Assembly (NCBI GenBank): GCA_902764415.1
Contig: CACWVU010000006.1
Span: 1-64,000 of the forward strand
Direction: 5' to 3'
DNA length: 64,000 bases
Origin: an uncultured bacterium
GTDB taxonomy: Bacteria > Verrucomicrobiota > Kiritimatiellia > RFP12 > UBA1067
Shown here piece after piece: positions 1-7,781 of the stretch; the first letter of the stretch is position 1; the number at the start of each line of letters is the position of its first letter. A model generated the notes under the pieces. It was not told where the DNA came from. It saw nothing but the letters and a program-made list of their open reading frames with translations, and did not search any database. Position numbers and translations under genes: made by a program.

Positions 1-263
1 AGGGAATCACTCAACGGAGAAACCGCATATGCTTACGATTCACGTATGGCCAAGGTGGCTTAAGGCGTTTTTGCTGGCCCACCCCCTTTACAAGTCACCT
101 AGCACATCCCCACCCGCTTTGTCAACCCCAGCGACATCGGTCCATGATCGACGGGATTCGTTTTGATGCCTGCGCCCGAGCTGCACGCACCCAGCATAGC
201 GCCCGCTTCGCGGCGCGCTTCATCCGCGGCAAAAGTGAAAATCCTGGCCTTGCACTATTCCGC
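1..263. other. left-end stretch without a confident gene
   Basis: No gene is recognised here. A plus-strand frame is open from the window edge to about 177 with an ATG at 29, but it has no family resemblance. A TTGACA hexamer lies on the minus strand at 120-125, with only a poor -10 (CTAGGT) 17 bases further on. A GC-rich hairpin (199-218) lies just after the uppP stop and could help end that transcript. Confidence 0.3.
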
Positions 264-1055
264 CTATTTCGCGACGAAAATCGTAACGATTCCCGCGACG
301 ACGCAGTAGGGACCGAACAGCCAGAACTTGTCGCTCCGGAGCGACCGCAAGAGCAGCGCCAGCGCGAAGTACCCGACCACCGCCGCCAGCGCCGCGCCGT
401 AGATGGTAAGTCCCCACGAAACCTCGGCGACGGCCGGCGCCGATTCCTTCAGCGACTTGACGATCTCCAAAAGCGCCGCGCCGGCGATCGGCGGAACGGA
501 CATGAGGAAGGAGAACTCCGCCGCCTTCTCCGGCTCCACCTTCGACGCGCGCGCCGCCGCGAGCGTCATCCCCGAGCGCGACACGCCGGGCAGGATGGCA
601 ATCGCCTGCGCAATGCCCATCACGACCGCGTGGAAGAACCCGACGCCGTCCTTGCCGCGCGACAGAAAGCGGGTCGTGGTGAGCACAAGTCCCGTGAAGA
701 CGAGCGCCGCGCCCACCAGCTTCGGCGAGGCAAAGGCCTCCTCGATCCGGTCCTTGAGCAAAATCCCAACCACCGCCGCAGGCACCGCGCTCACGACGAT
801 CTTCGCGCAGTAGAGCCACGCCTCGCGCGGCGACTCGCCGCCGAGCCCGAACGCGCCGAGCGCGATCCGGCGGATGATGCGCCAGTAGAACGCGCAGACC
901 GCGAAAAGCGTGCCGACGTGAAGGAAGATGTCGAGCCGGATGCCGACGTCTCCGAGCCCGAGCAGCGACTTGCCGAGCACGAGATGCCCCGAGCTCGAAA
1001 TCGGCAGAAACTCGGCGACTCCCTGCAGCACGCTCAAGATAGTGACTTCCAGCAT
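264..1055 (-). CDS. uppP: undecaprenyl-diphosphatase UppP/BacA
   Basis: Integral-membrane phosphatase that converts undecaprenyl diphosphate to the monophosphate, so that the lipid carrier can be reused for peptidoglycan and surface-glycan synthesis. The protein has 263 residues, the normal family length, and is hydrophobic throughout with several membrane helices. Both family signatures are visible: EFLPISSSGH at about residues 15-24 and PGVSRSG in the middle of the protein. The ATG at 1055 is chosen because it gives the usual MLEV-type N-terminus and has GGAG upstream; a TTG at 1076 would overlap the kinase stop. It is the last gene of a four-gene operon after yhcH, nadK and a uridine-kinase-family gene. 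Confidence 0.95.
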   Translation of the reverse strand: MLEVTILSVLQGVAEFLPISSSGHLVLGKSLLGLGDVGIRLDIFLHVGTLFAVCAFYWRIIRRIALGAFGLGGESPREAWLYCAKIVVSAVPAAVVGILLKDRIEEAFASPKLVGAALVFTGLVLTTTRFLSRGKDGVGFFHAVVMGIAQAIAILPGVSRSGMTLAAARASKVEPEKAAEFSFLMSVPPIAGAALLEIVKSLKESAPAVAEVSWGLTIYGAALAAVVGYFALALLLRSLRSDKFWLFGPYCVVAGIVTIFVAK

Positions 1056-1072
1056 CGTCTTCCACTCCTCTC

Positions 1073-1999
1073 TCAATACTCCAGCAGACTGCCGCCTATC
1101 GTCTCGCGTAGGATCGAGTCGCCAGGCACCATGGTCGGATCCACGGGCATGACCACCGAGAGCATCCGTCGCAGATTGACGATCTGCTGCGTATCACCGA
1201 GCTCCTTGCGGGCGCGCTCGAGCAGTCCGCCGACGTAGTTCTTCAGAACCGGCATCTCGTAGACGAGGTAGGAGTCGAAGGTCGCGTCGGCATTGCCGCG
1301 GAACGGCTCGATCCACTTCTTTTCGCCGGCGATTACGCTCGGCCAGCGCAGAATGGTGTTGGCCGGACTCACCTTGCGGAACTGGTTGTCCCTGACGAGC
1401 CGCCGCAGCAGCCGCGCGTCCTCCGCCGACGGCCTGAGGTCGAGAAAGAGTTCCACCGACGGCTGCGGAGATATGTAGATGCGGTACTTGACCGCGTCGT
1501 CGATCAGTTCGGTAAGCCGTGGATTGAGCGCGTGGATGCCTTCGAGAACCAGCACGCCGCCTGGCGGCAGCAGGAACCAGTCGCCTGGGTGCACCGGCTG
1601 GTGGTTCACGAAGTCGAACCTGCGGCGCAGGATGCTGTCACCGCGGATGAGCGCGGTGATGTCGGCGGTCAACGCGGCGATGTCCACGCACTCGATGTGT
1701 TCGTAGTCGAGCGAGCCGTCGGGATTGCGGGGAGTGTCCTCGTCGCCGACAAAATAGTCGTCGGTCGAGAGCCTGACCGCAGCGCGGTCGTCCACCATCA
1801 GCTGGGTGCAGATGCGCGAGGCGGTGGTCGTCTTGCCTGACGACGACCCGCCCGCGAGCAGCACCAGCCTGACCCCCTGACGCGCGCAGATGTCGTCGGC
1901 TATCCGCGAAAGCACCTTGCACTGGCGCGCCTCGGCGACGCGGATGACCTCGTCGATCGTCCCGTCCTCGATGTGCGAATTAAGTTCCCCTGCCGTCAT
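1073..1999 (-). CDS. uridine kinase / phosphoribulokinase family P-loop kinase
   Basis: A 308-residue P-loop kinase. The Walker A motif GGSSSGKTTT sits about 45 residues in, and STDDYF and LEGIHALNP follow, as in uridine kinase-like nucleoside kinases of the PRK/URK superfamily. The substrate cannot be fixed from sequence; phosphorylation of a nucleoside such as uridine is the family expectation. Its ATG overlaps the nadK stop (ATGA), so the two are probably translationally coupled. It is longer than E. coli Udk (213 residues) because of an N-terminal extension of about 40 residues and a C-terminal extension. Alternative: the kinase domain of a bacterial threonyl-tRNA-synthetase-like/uridine kinase fusion that has lost its partner. 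Confidence 0.8.
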   Translation of the reverse strand: MTAGELNSHIEDGTIDEVIRVAEARQCKVLSRIADDICARQGVRLVLLAGGSSSGKTTTASRICTQLMVDDRAAVRLSTDDYFVGDEDTPRNPDGSLDYEHIECVDIAALTADITALIRGDSILRRRFDFVNHQPVHPGDWFLLPPGGVLVLEGIHALNPRLTELIDDAVKYRIYISPQPSVELFLDLRPSAEDARLLRRLVRDNQFRKVSPANTILRWPSVIAGEKKWIEPFRGNADATFDSYLVYEMPVLKNYVGGLLERARKELGDTQQIVNLRRMLSVVMPVDPTMVPGDSILRETIGGSLLEY

Positions 2000-2793
2000 T
2001 TTACGCTGCTCCCAGACCAGCCGAGCTTGCGCGCGAGAACGTCGTACGGATCGTACCCCTCGAGCTCGACGAACCGCGCCGACACATCGGCGCGCGAAAC
2101 CGAAACCGAATCGCCCTCGCCCATCTCCATCGCGAGCGCGCCGTCGGCGTAGACGCCGATGCGCACCGGGTTGCCAGGCGTGCGCGCGCGGGCGACGGCG
2201 ACAAAGCGCACATCGTCGCGGATTACGATCGGCCGCACGCCGAGCGCGTGCGGGTTCATCGGGGTGACGACAAGGCACGAGGAGTCGGGCAGCAGCACCG
2301 GTCCGCCGGCAGAAAGCGAATAAGCGGTGGAGCCGGTCGGGGTGGCGAAAATGAGTCCGTCGGCGAGATAGCTCGTGACCTCGCGCCCGTCGGCGGAAAG
2401 ATCAATACGCACCGACCGGCCGCTCATCTCGCGCGAAAGCACCACGTCGTTGAGCGCCACCGCGGCGGAAGCGCCTGCCTTCACCACCTTGAGCATCCGC
2501 CGCTCGGCGACGGAGTAGCGCCCCGCGGCCAGCGCCGCGAGCGCCGACTCGAAGTCGTCCCGGCCGACCGCGGCGAGATAGCCGAGCCCGCCGAGGTTGA
2601 ACCCGAGGACAGGAGTCTCCGGGAACTCGTGCACCGCGCGGAGGATGGTGCCGTCGCCGCCAAGCGCCACCACCGCATCCGCCGCGCCGCGTTCAACCGG
2701 CTTTAGCCCGAGCTCGCGGGCGCGCGTCGAGAGCGCGGCAGCGCACTCGGCGGCCTCAGGTTTCTCGAGATTGGCGTAGAAGCGGATTTTCAT
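1996..2793 (-). CDS. nadK: NAD kinase
   Basis: ATP-dependent NAD kinase making NADP+. 265 residues, cytoplasmic. The diagnostic GGDGT motif (ALGGDGTILRAVH, about residues 55-65) is present, followed by NLGGLGYLA and LNDVVLSR, which form the NAD-binding and conserved family core. The ATG at 2793 gives the normal MKIRFYAN start; an upstream in-frame ATG at 2811 would overlap yhcH. The stop overlaps the start of the downstream kinase by four bases. Second gene of the yhcH-nadK-kinase-uppP operon. Confidence 0.95.
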   Translation of the reverse strand: MKIRFYANLEKPEAAECAAALSTRARELGLKPVERGAADAVVALGGDGTILRAVHEFPETPVLGFNLGGLGYLAAVGRDDFESALAALAAGRYSVAERRMLKVVKAGASAAVALNDVVLSREMSGRSVRIDLSADGREVTSYLADGLIFATPTGSTAYSLSAGGPVLLPDSSCLVVTPMNPHALGVRPIVIRDDVRFVAVARARTPGNPVRIGVYADGALAMEMGEGDSVSVSRADVSARFVELEGYDPYDVLARKLGWSGSSVK

Positions 2794-2800
2794 CGTTAGG

Positions 2801-3307
2801 TCAGTCGGCAAGCACCTTCACCACCACCTTGCGGATCCGCCGTGGTCCGTCCAGCGAAAGACACGGCGCATGTGCGCCGCGCGGCGGCATGAAGACCGCG
2901 AAATCGCCGGGCCGCAGGGTCCTGAGCTCGCAGTCCATGTCGACGAAGCCGGCGTCCTTCTCCTCGTCGAAGGCGAAGTCCGGCCGCGCGGGGTCGAGCT
3001 CGGCCACGCCGAACGTCTCCTCGCCGGAAAGCGGAGCCTGGACGTCGATGTACCTGCCGTGGGCCTCGAGGCGCTGCGGCCCCGGCACCACCGCCTTCAA
3101 ATCGACCTCCTGCACCATCGCGAACACCGCGGCCTTCTCGCCCGGCGCGCCGCCCTCGAGCTCGTAGGTGCCGCAGGCAAGCGTGGCGAGGCCCTTCCGC
3201 CTCAGGAAGTCGAAAGCGGCCTTCAGCCGCGGATGAACCTTCTCCAGCTCCGCGGTGTCCGATATCCTGCCGAAATAGTGCTGCATCTCTGATTCGTTCT
3301 TCATCAT
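2801..3307 (-). CDS. YhcH/YjgK/YiaL (DUF386) family sugar-metabolism protein
   Basis: A 168-residue cytoplasmic cupin-like protein of the YhcH/YjgK/YiaL family, members of which include the EbgC beta-galactosidase subunit and proteins of sialic-acid and gulonate catabolism. Recognisable features are HGRYIDVQ, the EETFGVAELDPARPDF segment and the late MPPRGAHAPC metal-binding stretch. The precise substrate is unknown; an isomerase or lactonase-like role on a sugar is the family inference. It opens the operon with nadK downstream. Its first ATG lies eight bases after a perfect TATAAT, so the message is probably leaderless; two adjacent ATG codons make 3304 an alternative start. Confidence 0.85.
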   Translation of the reverse strand: MMKNESEMQHYFGRISDTAELEKVHPRLKAAFDFLRRKGLATLACGTYELEGGAPGEKAAVFAMVQEVDLKAVVPGPQRLEAHGRYIDVQAPLSGEETFGVAELDPARPDFAFDEEKDAGFVDMDCELRTLRPGDFAVFMPPRGAHAPCLSLDGPRRIRKVVVKVLAD

Positions 3308-3315
3308 GTACGTGA

Positions 3316-3324
3316 ATTATACCA
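3316..3324 (-). promoter_or_regulatory. extended -10 promoter, leaderless, for yhcH operon
   Basis: TGGTATAAT on the minus strand, followed by TCACGTAC and then the ATG at 3307. The hexamer ends eight bases before the start codon, so transcription would begin at or within about two bases of the ATG. No TTGACA is visible; the -35 area is occupied by the heptamer repeat array. Confidence 0.65.
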
Positions 3325-3326
3325 TA

Positions 3327-3369
3327 TTCGTGGTTCGTGGTTCGTGGCTCGTGGCTCGTGGTTCGTGAA
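3327..3369. repeat. 7-bp tandem repeat array (CGTGGTT units)
   Basis: Six head-to-tail copies of a degenerate heptamer (CGTGGTT/CGTGGCT; CACGAAC-type on the other strand) between the yhcH promoter and the GH36 stop. The same unit recurs at about 10819, 15129, 31881 and 41747. Confidence 0.85.
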
Positions 3370-3381
3370 TAGTTATAACAA

Positions 3382-3444
3382 ACGGATTTGCTCAGGTCTA
3401 CGACCTTCGCCATCTGTGAGCGACGTAGTCGCGAACAAATCCGT
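3382..3444. repeat. 63-bp imperfect inverted repeat
   Basis: Arms of about 21 bases begin and end with ACGGATTTG / CAAATCCGT and match at about 17 of 21 positions; the resemblance continues weakly into the flanks (GTTATAAC / GTTAAC). It lies 3' of the GH36 gene and 5' of the yhcH promoter region. It could fold as a long hairpin in the operon's 3' end or be a REP/MITE-like element. It lacks a clear T-run, so I do not call it a terminator. Confidence 0.6.
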
Positions 3445-3474
3445 GTGTTAACACTCCCTCACGATTCTTCCCGA

Positions 3475-5328
3475 CTACCGGGCGACCTCGACGAACCCGC
3501 CGCGCGGAACCTGGATCTCGGCAAGCCCGGCGGGAATCTCCACGTCGCCGCGGCGCGAGCCGTCCGGCCCGTAGACCACGCCCTTCGCCGCCGCCGCGAA
3601 GCGCACCGCGACGCGCGGCGTCCCCGTGCAGTTCAGGACGAACACCCGCCGGTCAGGCGCGCCGCAGTCCGCCACGAACCCCGGCTTGTACGCGCCGACG
3701 ACCCGCTCCTCCGCCGTCTCGCCGACAAGCACCGGCGCATCGGAGGAAAGCCCCTGCACGCGGAAATCGCCGCGGTAGAGCGCGGCGGAATGCTCGCGGG
3801 TGAAGGCCACCCAGTGCTTCAGGACCCGGAGATGCTCCGGCGGAGCCTTGGTCAGACGGACCGAATACTGACCGATGCCGAAGATCGAGGCGAGCACGGA
3901 CTCGGCCACCTGCTCCGCGGTCGCGTCGCGCGCCCACTGGATCGGGTCGGAGTGGACGGCGTTCGGCCCGCAGGTGAGGCGCAGATTGGCAATGCCGATG
4001 CGCATCTCGGCGAGCGAACCGGGACAGTCCTGCACGCGCACCTGCGTGCAGCACTTGAGCATCCGCGGGCCGATGTAGCACTGGCGGAACTCGATGGCCG
4101 CGTCGGGGCGGAACCCCGAGACGATCTCCCTTGCCTCGGTCATCGTCTTCTCCACCGCCGGCATCAGGTCGCGGATGTCTCGTCCGCCCAAACCCTGCGA
4201 AACGTCGGGCAGCGTGAACGGATCGTAGTCCGGGCTCCAGGAATCGACGAAATCGAGCTTGAGGCCGTCTACCTTCCAGTCGCGCATCGCCGCGGCGATC
4301 CGTCCGTGGAAGAACGCGCGGCGGGCGGGGAACCGAGGATCCCATATCTGCGGCCCCCAGGAGCGCCGGTAGAGCATCTGCCCGTCGTAATCGGCGATAT
4401 TCGGCGCGTTGTCCGTGACCAGCGTGACCGGATACCACAGCACCACCTTCGTCCCTGCGTCGTGGAGCCGCCGCACGTGCGCGGCGAAGTCCTTCGAGTA
4501 GCGCTGGGACGGGAGGTTCTCGCCGTCGCAGAACGGGAGTCCCTCCGGCACCTGCCAGCCGTCGTCTATGATGATCGCGTTCAGCCCGACCGATCGGGCG
4601 ACAGCCGCCTCACGCTCGACGATCTCCCCAGTGATGCTCGAATGGTACGCGCACCAGGACGACCAGACCGGCTCGAACGCAAGGTCGGGCACGGGGCGCT
4701 CCGGCGCCGGGTCCGCCGCACGCATCCAGGCGGACGCCGCGGGAAGGACGCGGTCGGCGGCGAGCCGGCGCGTGTCGAACCTCACCGTCACCTCGGCGCG
4801 GTTCGTTGGCGTCTCGCAGTCCATCGTGTTGAAGGTGAACTCGGCGACGAGCGTGTTCGGGCCCTCCTCGGTTCCGCCGCGGAAGACGACGCGGTCGCGT
4901 GACTCCGACGACGCGAGCGTCAGGATGTTCACGTCCTCGGCGTCCAAGAAGGCGTAGAGCGGCATCCACTGTGCGCCGCAGCTCATGAACCTGGCATGCG
5001 ACTCGTATGGCATCACACCTGCCTTGTCGTGCCTGCGGAAGCCGCACGAAGGCCGCCAGAGCGAACGCGCCTCGCCGCCGGGGATCCGCACCTTGACCGA
5101 GAACACGGGCTTCTTCGCCGGGCTCTCCGACTTGGCGGAGACGCGCACCAGCGAGACGCCATCCTCGCCGGACGGAACCGCCGCCGCGGTCAGCTTCCAG
5201 CCGCCGGGGCTGTCGCACCTGACGGCGGCGGCGCCGCCAAGCGCCCAGTCGCCGACGTTGACCTCGGCACCCGCCGCAACGACCGCGGCGAAGCACATCG
5301 CAATGCAGCAGGACGGAGACATGGACAT
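3475..5328 (-). CDS. secreted clan GH-D glycosidase, GH36 alpha-galactosidase-like
   Basis: A 617-residue exported glycosidase with a hydrophobic, Cys-containing N-terminal signal sequence. A beta-sandwich-like first half leads to a TIM barrel carrying WSSWCAYH, IIDDGWQ and DGLKLDFVD; the Asp in KLD matches the clan-D nucleophile position, which points to GH36-type alpha-galactosidase or a close relative. Substrate is inferred only from family and context. It is the last gene of the fucP-phosphoesterase-GH29-GH36 operon, 15 bases after the GH29 stop, so alpha-galactosyl caps on fucosylated host glycans are plausible targets. The start at 5328 preserves the signal peptide; the Shine-Dalgarno before it is weak. 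Confidence 0.8.
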   Translation of the reverse strand: MSMSPSCCIAMCFAAVVAAGAEVNVGDWALGGAAAVRCDSPGGWKLTAAAVPSGEDGVSLVRVSAKSESPAKKPVFSVKVRIPGGEARSLWRPSCGFRRHDKAGVMPYESHARFMSCGAQWMPLYAFLDAEDVNILTLASSESRDRVVFRGGTEEGPNTLVAEFTFNTMDCETPTNRAEVTVRFDTRRLAADRVLPAASAWMRAADPAPERPVPDLAFEPVWSSWCAYHSSITGEIVEREAAVARSVGLNAIIIDDGWQVPEGLPFCDGENLPSQRYSKDFAAHVRRLHDAGTKVVLWYPVTLVTDNAPNIADYDGQMLYRRSWGPQIWDPRFPARRAFFHGRIAAAMRDWKVDGLKLDFVDSWSPDYDPFTLPDVSQGLGGRDIRDLMPAVEKTMTEAREIVSGFRPDAAIEFRQCYIGPRMLKCCTQVRVQDCPGSLAEMRIGIANLRLTCGPNAVHSDPIQWARDATAEQVAESVLASIFGIGQYSVRLTKAPPEHLRVLKHWVAFTREHSAALYRGDFRVQGLSSDAPVLVGETAEERVVGAYKPGFVADCGAPDRRVFVLNCTGTPRVAVRFAAAAKGVVYGPDGSRRGDVEIPAGLAEIQVPRGGFVEVAR

Positions 5329-5343
5329 CTCAACCCCGCCTTG

Positions 5344-6813
5344 TCACTGCTTGAGCCAGCACTCGATCACCGGAATCTCCACCGCCGGCTTGACGACGGG
5401 GAGCTCCATGCCGCCCATGACCCCGAACTGCTCGCCGTCCGCGGCCTCCGCGAGCGGCGGCTTGGCGCGGAACTTGATCTCCGAGCCGTCGTGCAGGAAC
5501 TGCGCGTACTCCACCTTGTCGATGAAGGCGACGGGCAGGTAGCCCATCGGGTAGTCGAAGAGGTGGATGTAGAGCCGGCCAGTCTTCTCGTTCCAGGTGA
5601 GCGCGGCGCCGTCGGGCGCGGCGAAGCCGTCCGGCGCCATCGTGCAGCCGTAGATGGAGCGCGAGTTCACCTTCATCCACTTCGCGAAGCCGTCGAGCCG
5701 CTCCAGCGCGCGGTCGTCGAAGGTGCCGCGGGCGGTGGGGCCGACGTTCATGATCAGGTTGCCGCCCTTGGAGACGGAGTGGACCAGCAGCTCGACGAGC
5801 TGGTGCACGCCCTTCCACGTCGTCTCGTCGCGGCTGTAGCCCCAGCTGCCGGAGAACGTCTGGCACGTCTCCCAGGGCACGCGCCGGCCGCGCACCGTCG
5901 GCCAGATCTGCACCTTGAACTGCTCGGGGCAGATGAAGTCCCAGCCGTCCTCGGTCTCCATGAGGTCGAGGCGGTTGTTGATGATCGCGCCGGGCTGCAG
6001 CTCGCGCGTCATCTTCACGACCTTGACCGCGTCCCAGTCCTTGTACGTCTTGCCGAACTTCTCGGCGACGGGGGTGAAGTCGTACCAGATGATGTCAATC
6101 TTGCCGTACTCGGTCAAGAGCTCGCGGATCTGCGCGTGCATATACTCGCGGTAGCGGTCCATGTTCCGCGTCGCGTTGAGCGCGGCGACGGCGTCCTCGA
6201 GCTCCTTGTCCTTCTTGCCCTCGTTCCTGAGCTTCTTCATCAGCGGATGCGGGTTGTCCACCGTGTAGTCGGGGTGGTGCCAGTCCATGATCGAGAAGTA
6301 GAACCCGACCCCGAGCCCGGCGCGGCGGCAGGCGTCGACGTACTCGCGCACGAGGTCGCGCCCGAACGCGGTCTTGGTGATCTTGTAGTCGGTGGTCTTC
6401 GTGTCCCACATGCAGAAGCCCTCGTGGTGCTTGGTGGTGAGCACGATGTACTTCATCCCGGCGCGCTTGGCCTGCGCCGCCCACTCGTCCGCGTCGAAGA
6501 GGTCGGGGTTGAACCGCGGCAGGTACTTCGAGTCGTAGGTCTCGTTGTCGATCCCCTCCACGGACCTCACCCACTCGTGGCGGGCCGGCGCGGCGTAGAG
6601 GCCGAAGTGGATGAACATGCCGAAGCGGGCGTCGCGCCACCACGCCATCCGCGCCTCCTTCTGGGCCGGGGTCTCCGCCGTGATCCTTTCCGGCAGCTCC
6701 GGATAGCGCCGCTTGTACCCTTCCTCCGCCGCCGAAAGCGCCGTTGCCGACACGACCGCCGCGCACGCAACCGCAAGCGCCGCCATTCCCGTATTCGCCT
6801 TGTCCAAGTTCAT
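5344..6813 (-). CDS. secreted GH29 alpha-L-fucosidase
   Basis: Removes terminal alpha-L-fucose from glycans, probably in the periplasm or outside the cell. 489 residues with a signal peptide over about 1-30. GH29 landmarks in order are WWRDARFGMFIHFG, YIVLTTKHHEGFCMWD, FYFSIMDWHHPDY and DIIWYDF, where the Asp is at the expected nucleophile position. The ATG at 6813 is favoured over one 21 bases upstream because AAAGGAAC precedes it by a good distance. It sits between a lipoprotein phosphoesterase and a GH36 enzyme in an operon that begins with a fucose permease, which supports fucose as the product. A second, divergent GH29 lies at 24.8-26.2 kb. Confidence 0.9.
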   Translation of the reverse strand: MNLDKANTGMAALAVACAAVVSATALSAAEEGYKRRYPELPERITAETPAQKEARMAWWRDARFGMFIHFGLYAAPARHEWVRSVEGIDNETYDSKYLPRFNPDLFDADEWAAQAKRAGMKYIVLTTKHHEGFCMWDTKTTDYKITKTAFGRDLVREYVDACRRAGLGVGFYFSIMDWHHPDYTVDNPHPLMKKLRNEGKKDKELEDAVAALNATRNMDRYREYMHAQIRELLTEYGKIDIIWYDFTPVAEKFGKTYKDWDAVKVVKMTRELQPGAIINNRLDLMETEDGWDFICPEQFKVQIWPTVRGRRVPWETCQTFSGSWGYSRDETTWKGVHQLVELLVHSVSKGGNLIMNVGPTARGTFDDRALERLDGFAKWMKVNSRSIYGCTMAPDGFAAPDGAALTWNEKTGRLYIHLFDYPMGYLPVAFIDKVEYAQFLHDGSEIKFRAKPPLAEAADGEQFGVMGGMELPVVKPAVEIPVIECWLKQ

Positions 6814-6839
6814 TTCGTTCCTTTCCGGCCCCACGGCCT

Positions 6840-7781
6840 TTATCCGATTGTCACCTTTAAAACGTCCCCCACGGCGGCGAGCGGCGCCGTCGCGTGCGCG
6901 AGTCCACCGTCCGACACCACGTCGAGCTTGTGGAGATGCCCCGCGAGCACCGCAACGAGGCCTTCCGCCTCGTCCGTCGCACGCCGGAACTCGAAAGTGG
7001 TGTCATCCTGGCGTTCGGCCCAGCGTTGCCGCCGCTCGATCTGCCAGTACTTGTCGGTATCCGCCCCCCAGTCGGGGCAGGCGCAGGTAAACACCCCCCA
7101 CCCCCGGTGCCAGAAGGGAATGTGCATCGCCAGGACACAGGGACCGCCCTTCGCCGTCTCCGCGCGAAAGAACTCAAGCTGCCGTTCGTCCACGTTGTAG
7201 GTGGAGTTGTCGATCATCAGGAACTTGACGCCGCCGATCGTCTTCGCGTACGCCATCGGGTCCTCGCCTTTGTAGAGCGGCAGCAGCCGCTTCTCGATCC
7301 ACCGCTCGCGCTGCTCCGCGTCCGACCCCGAGTCGCCCTCGAAGTGCCAGTCGTGGTTGCCAGCGGTGTAGAGCCACGGCACCCCGCACGCGTCGAGCCG
7401 CTCGACCGCGAACTCAACGTTCTTCAGCGTCGGGAACGAAATGAGGTCGCCGGTGACGAGCAGAAGGTCGGGACGCTCGCCCTTGGCCTTCTCGAGGATG
7501 CGCTCGAACGCCTCGCGCGCGGTAAGCCCGGGGTTCCACTCCCCGCCCATGCGCGCGTAGAAGTCCTTGTATTCGTCGTCCCGCGAGTCCCGCAGGTTGA
7601 GGTGCGAGTCGCTCACCAGCCAGACGCGGAGCGGGCGCTCCAGCCCCCCGCAGGGGATGTGCAACCCGGTGGAGGCGTTGTACCAGAAAAGCCCGTCGCG
7701 CCGCGGACGCAACGCGCAGCCGGACAGGGCGGCGGCAGAGGCCGCCGCCGCGCAGGACGCGATGAACTCCCGCCGATTCAC
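6840..7781 (-). CDS. Tat-type lipoprotein calcineurin-like metallophosphoesterase
   Basis: A 313-residue exported phosphoesterase. The N-terminus (NRREFIAS, then a hydrophobic run ending LSGC) looks like a Tat signal with a lipobox, so it is probably membrane-anchored in the periplasm. All metallophosphoesterase metal motifs are present: SDSHLN, VTGDLIS, GNHDWH, AMHIPFWH and AGHLHKLD. The start is GTG at 7781, which overlaps the permease stop as GTGA, so translation is probably coupled. The substrate is unknown; its place in a fucose operon suggests a phosphorylated or sulfated/phosphodiester glycan group, but that is inference. A much longer reading frame continues upstream with no family similarity. 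Confidence 0.85.
   Translation of the reverse strand: MNRREFIASCAAAASAAALSGCALRPRRDGLFWYNASTGLHIPCGGLERPLRVWLVSDSHLNLRDSRDDEYKDFYARMGGEWNPGLTAREAFERILEKAKGERPDLLLVTGDLISFPTLKNVEFAVERLDACGVPWLYTAGNHDWHFEGDSGSDAEQRERWIEKRLLPLYKGEDPMAYAKTIGGVKFLMIDNSTYNVDERQLEFFRAETAKGGPCVLAMHIPFWHRGWGVFTCACPDWGADTDKYWQIERRQRWAERQDDTTFEFRRATDEAEGLVAVLAGHLHKLDVVSDGGLAHATAPLAAVGDVLKVTIG

Noticed and set aside
97-125. Minus-strand TTGACA as promoter of a small RNA reading toward the left edge
   Set aside because: The -10 partner is poor and no known RNA fold (tmRNA, SRP RNA, RNase P) could be matched in the visible 90 bases.
29-177. Short plus-strand frame at the left edge
   Set aside because: About 45-48 codons, no Shine-Dalgarno or family match; kept only as a note.
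3327-3369. Tandem repeats considered as a CRISPR array
   Set aside because: Units are 7 bp with no spacers and no cas genes are nearby.
4996-7200. Long plus-strand reading frames opposite real genes (also 32753-35242, 35161-37377 and 51193-53952)
   Set aside because: They lie antisense to genes with clear family motifs, are rich in Arg/His/Val/Pro in a way typical of GC-rich shadow frames, and resemble no protein family.
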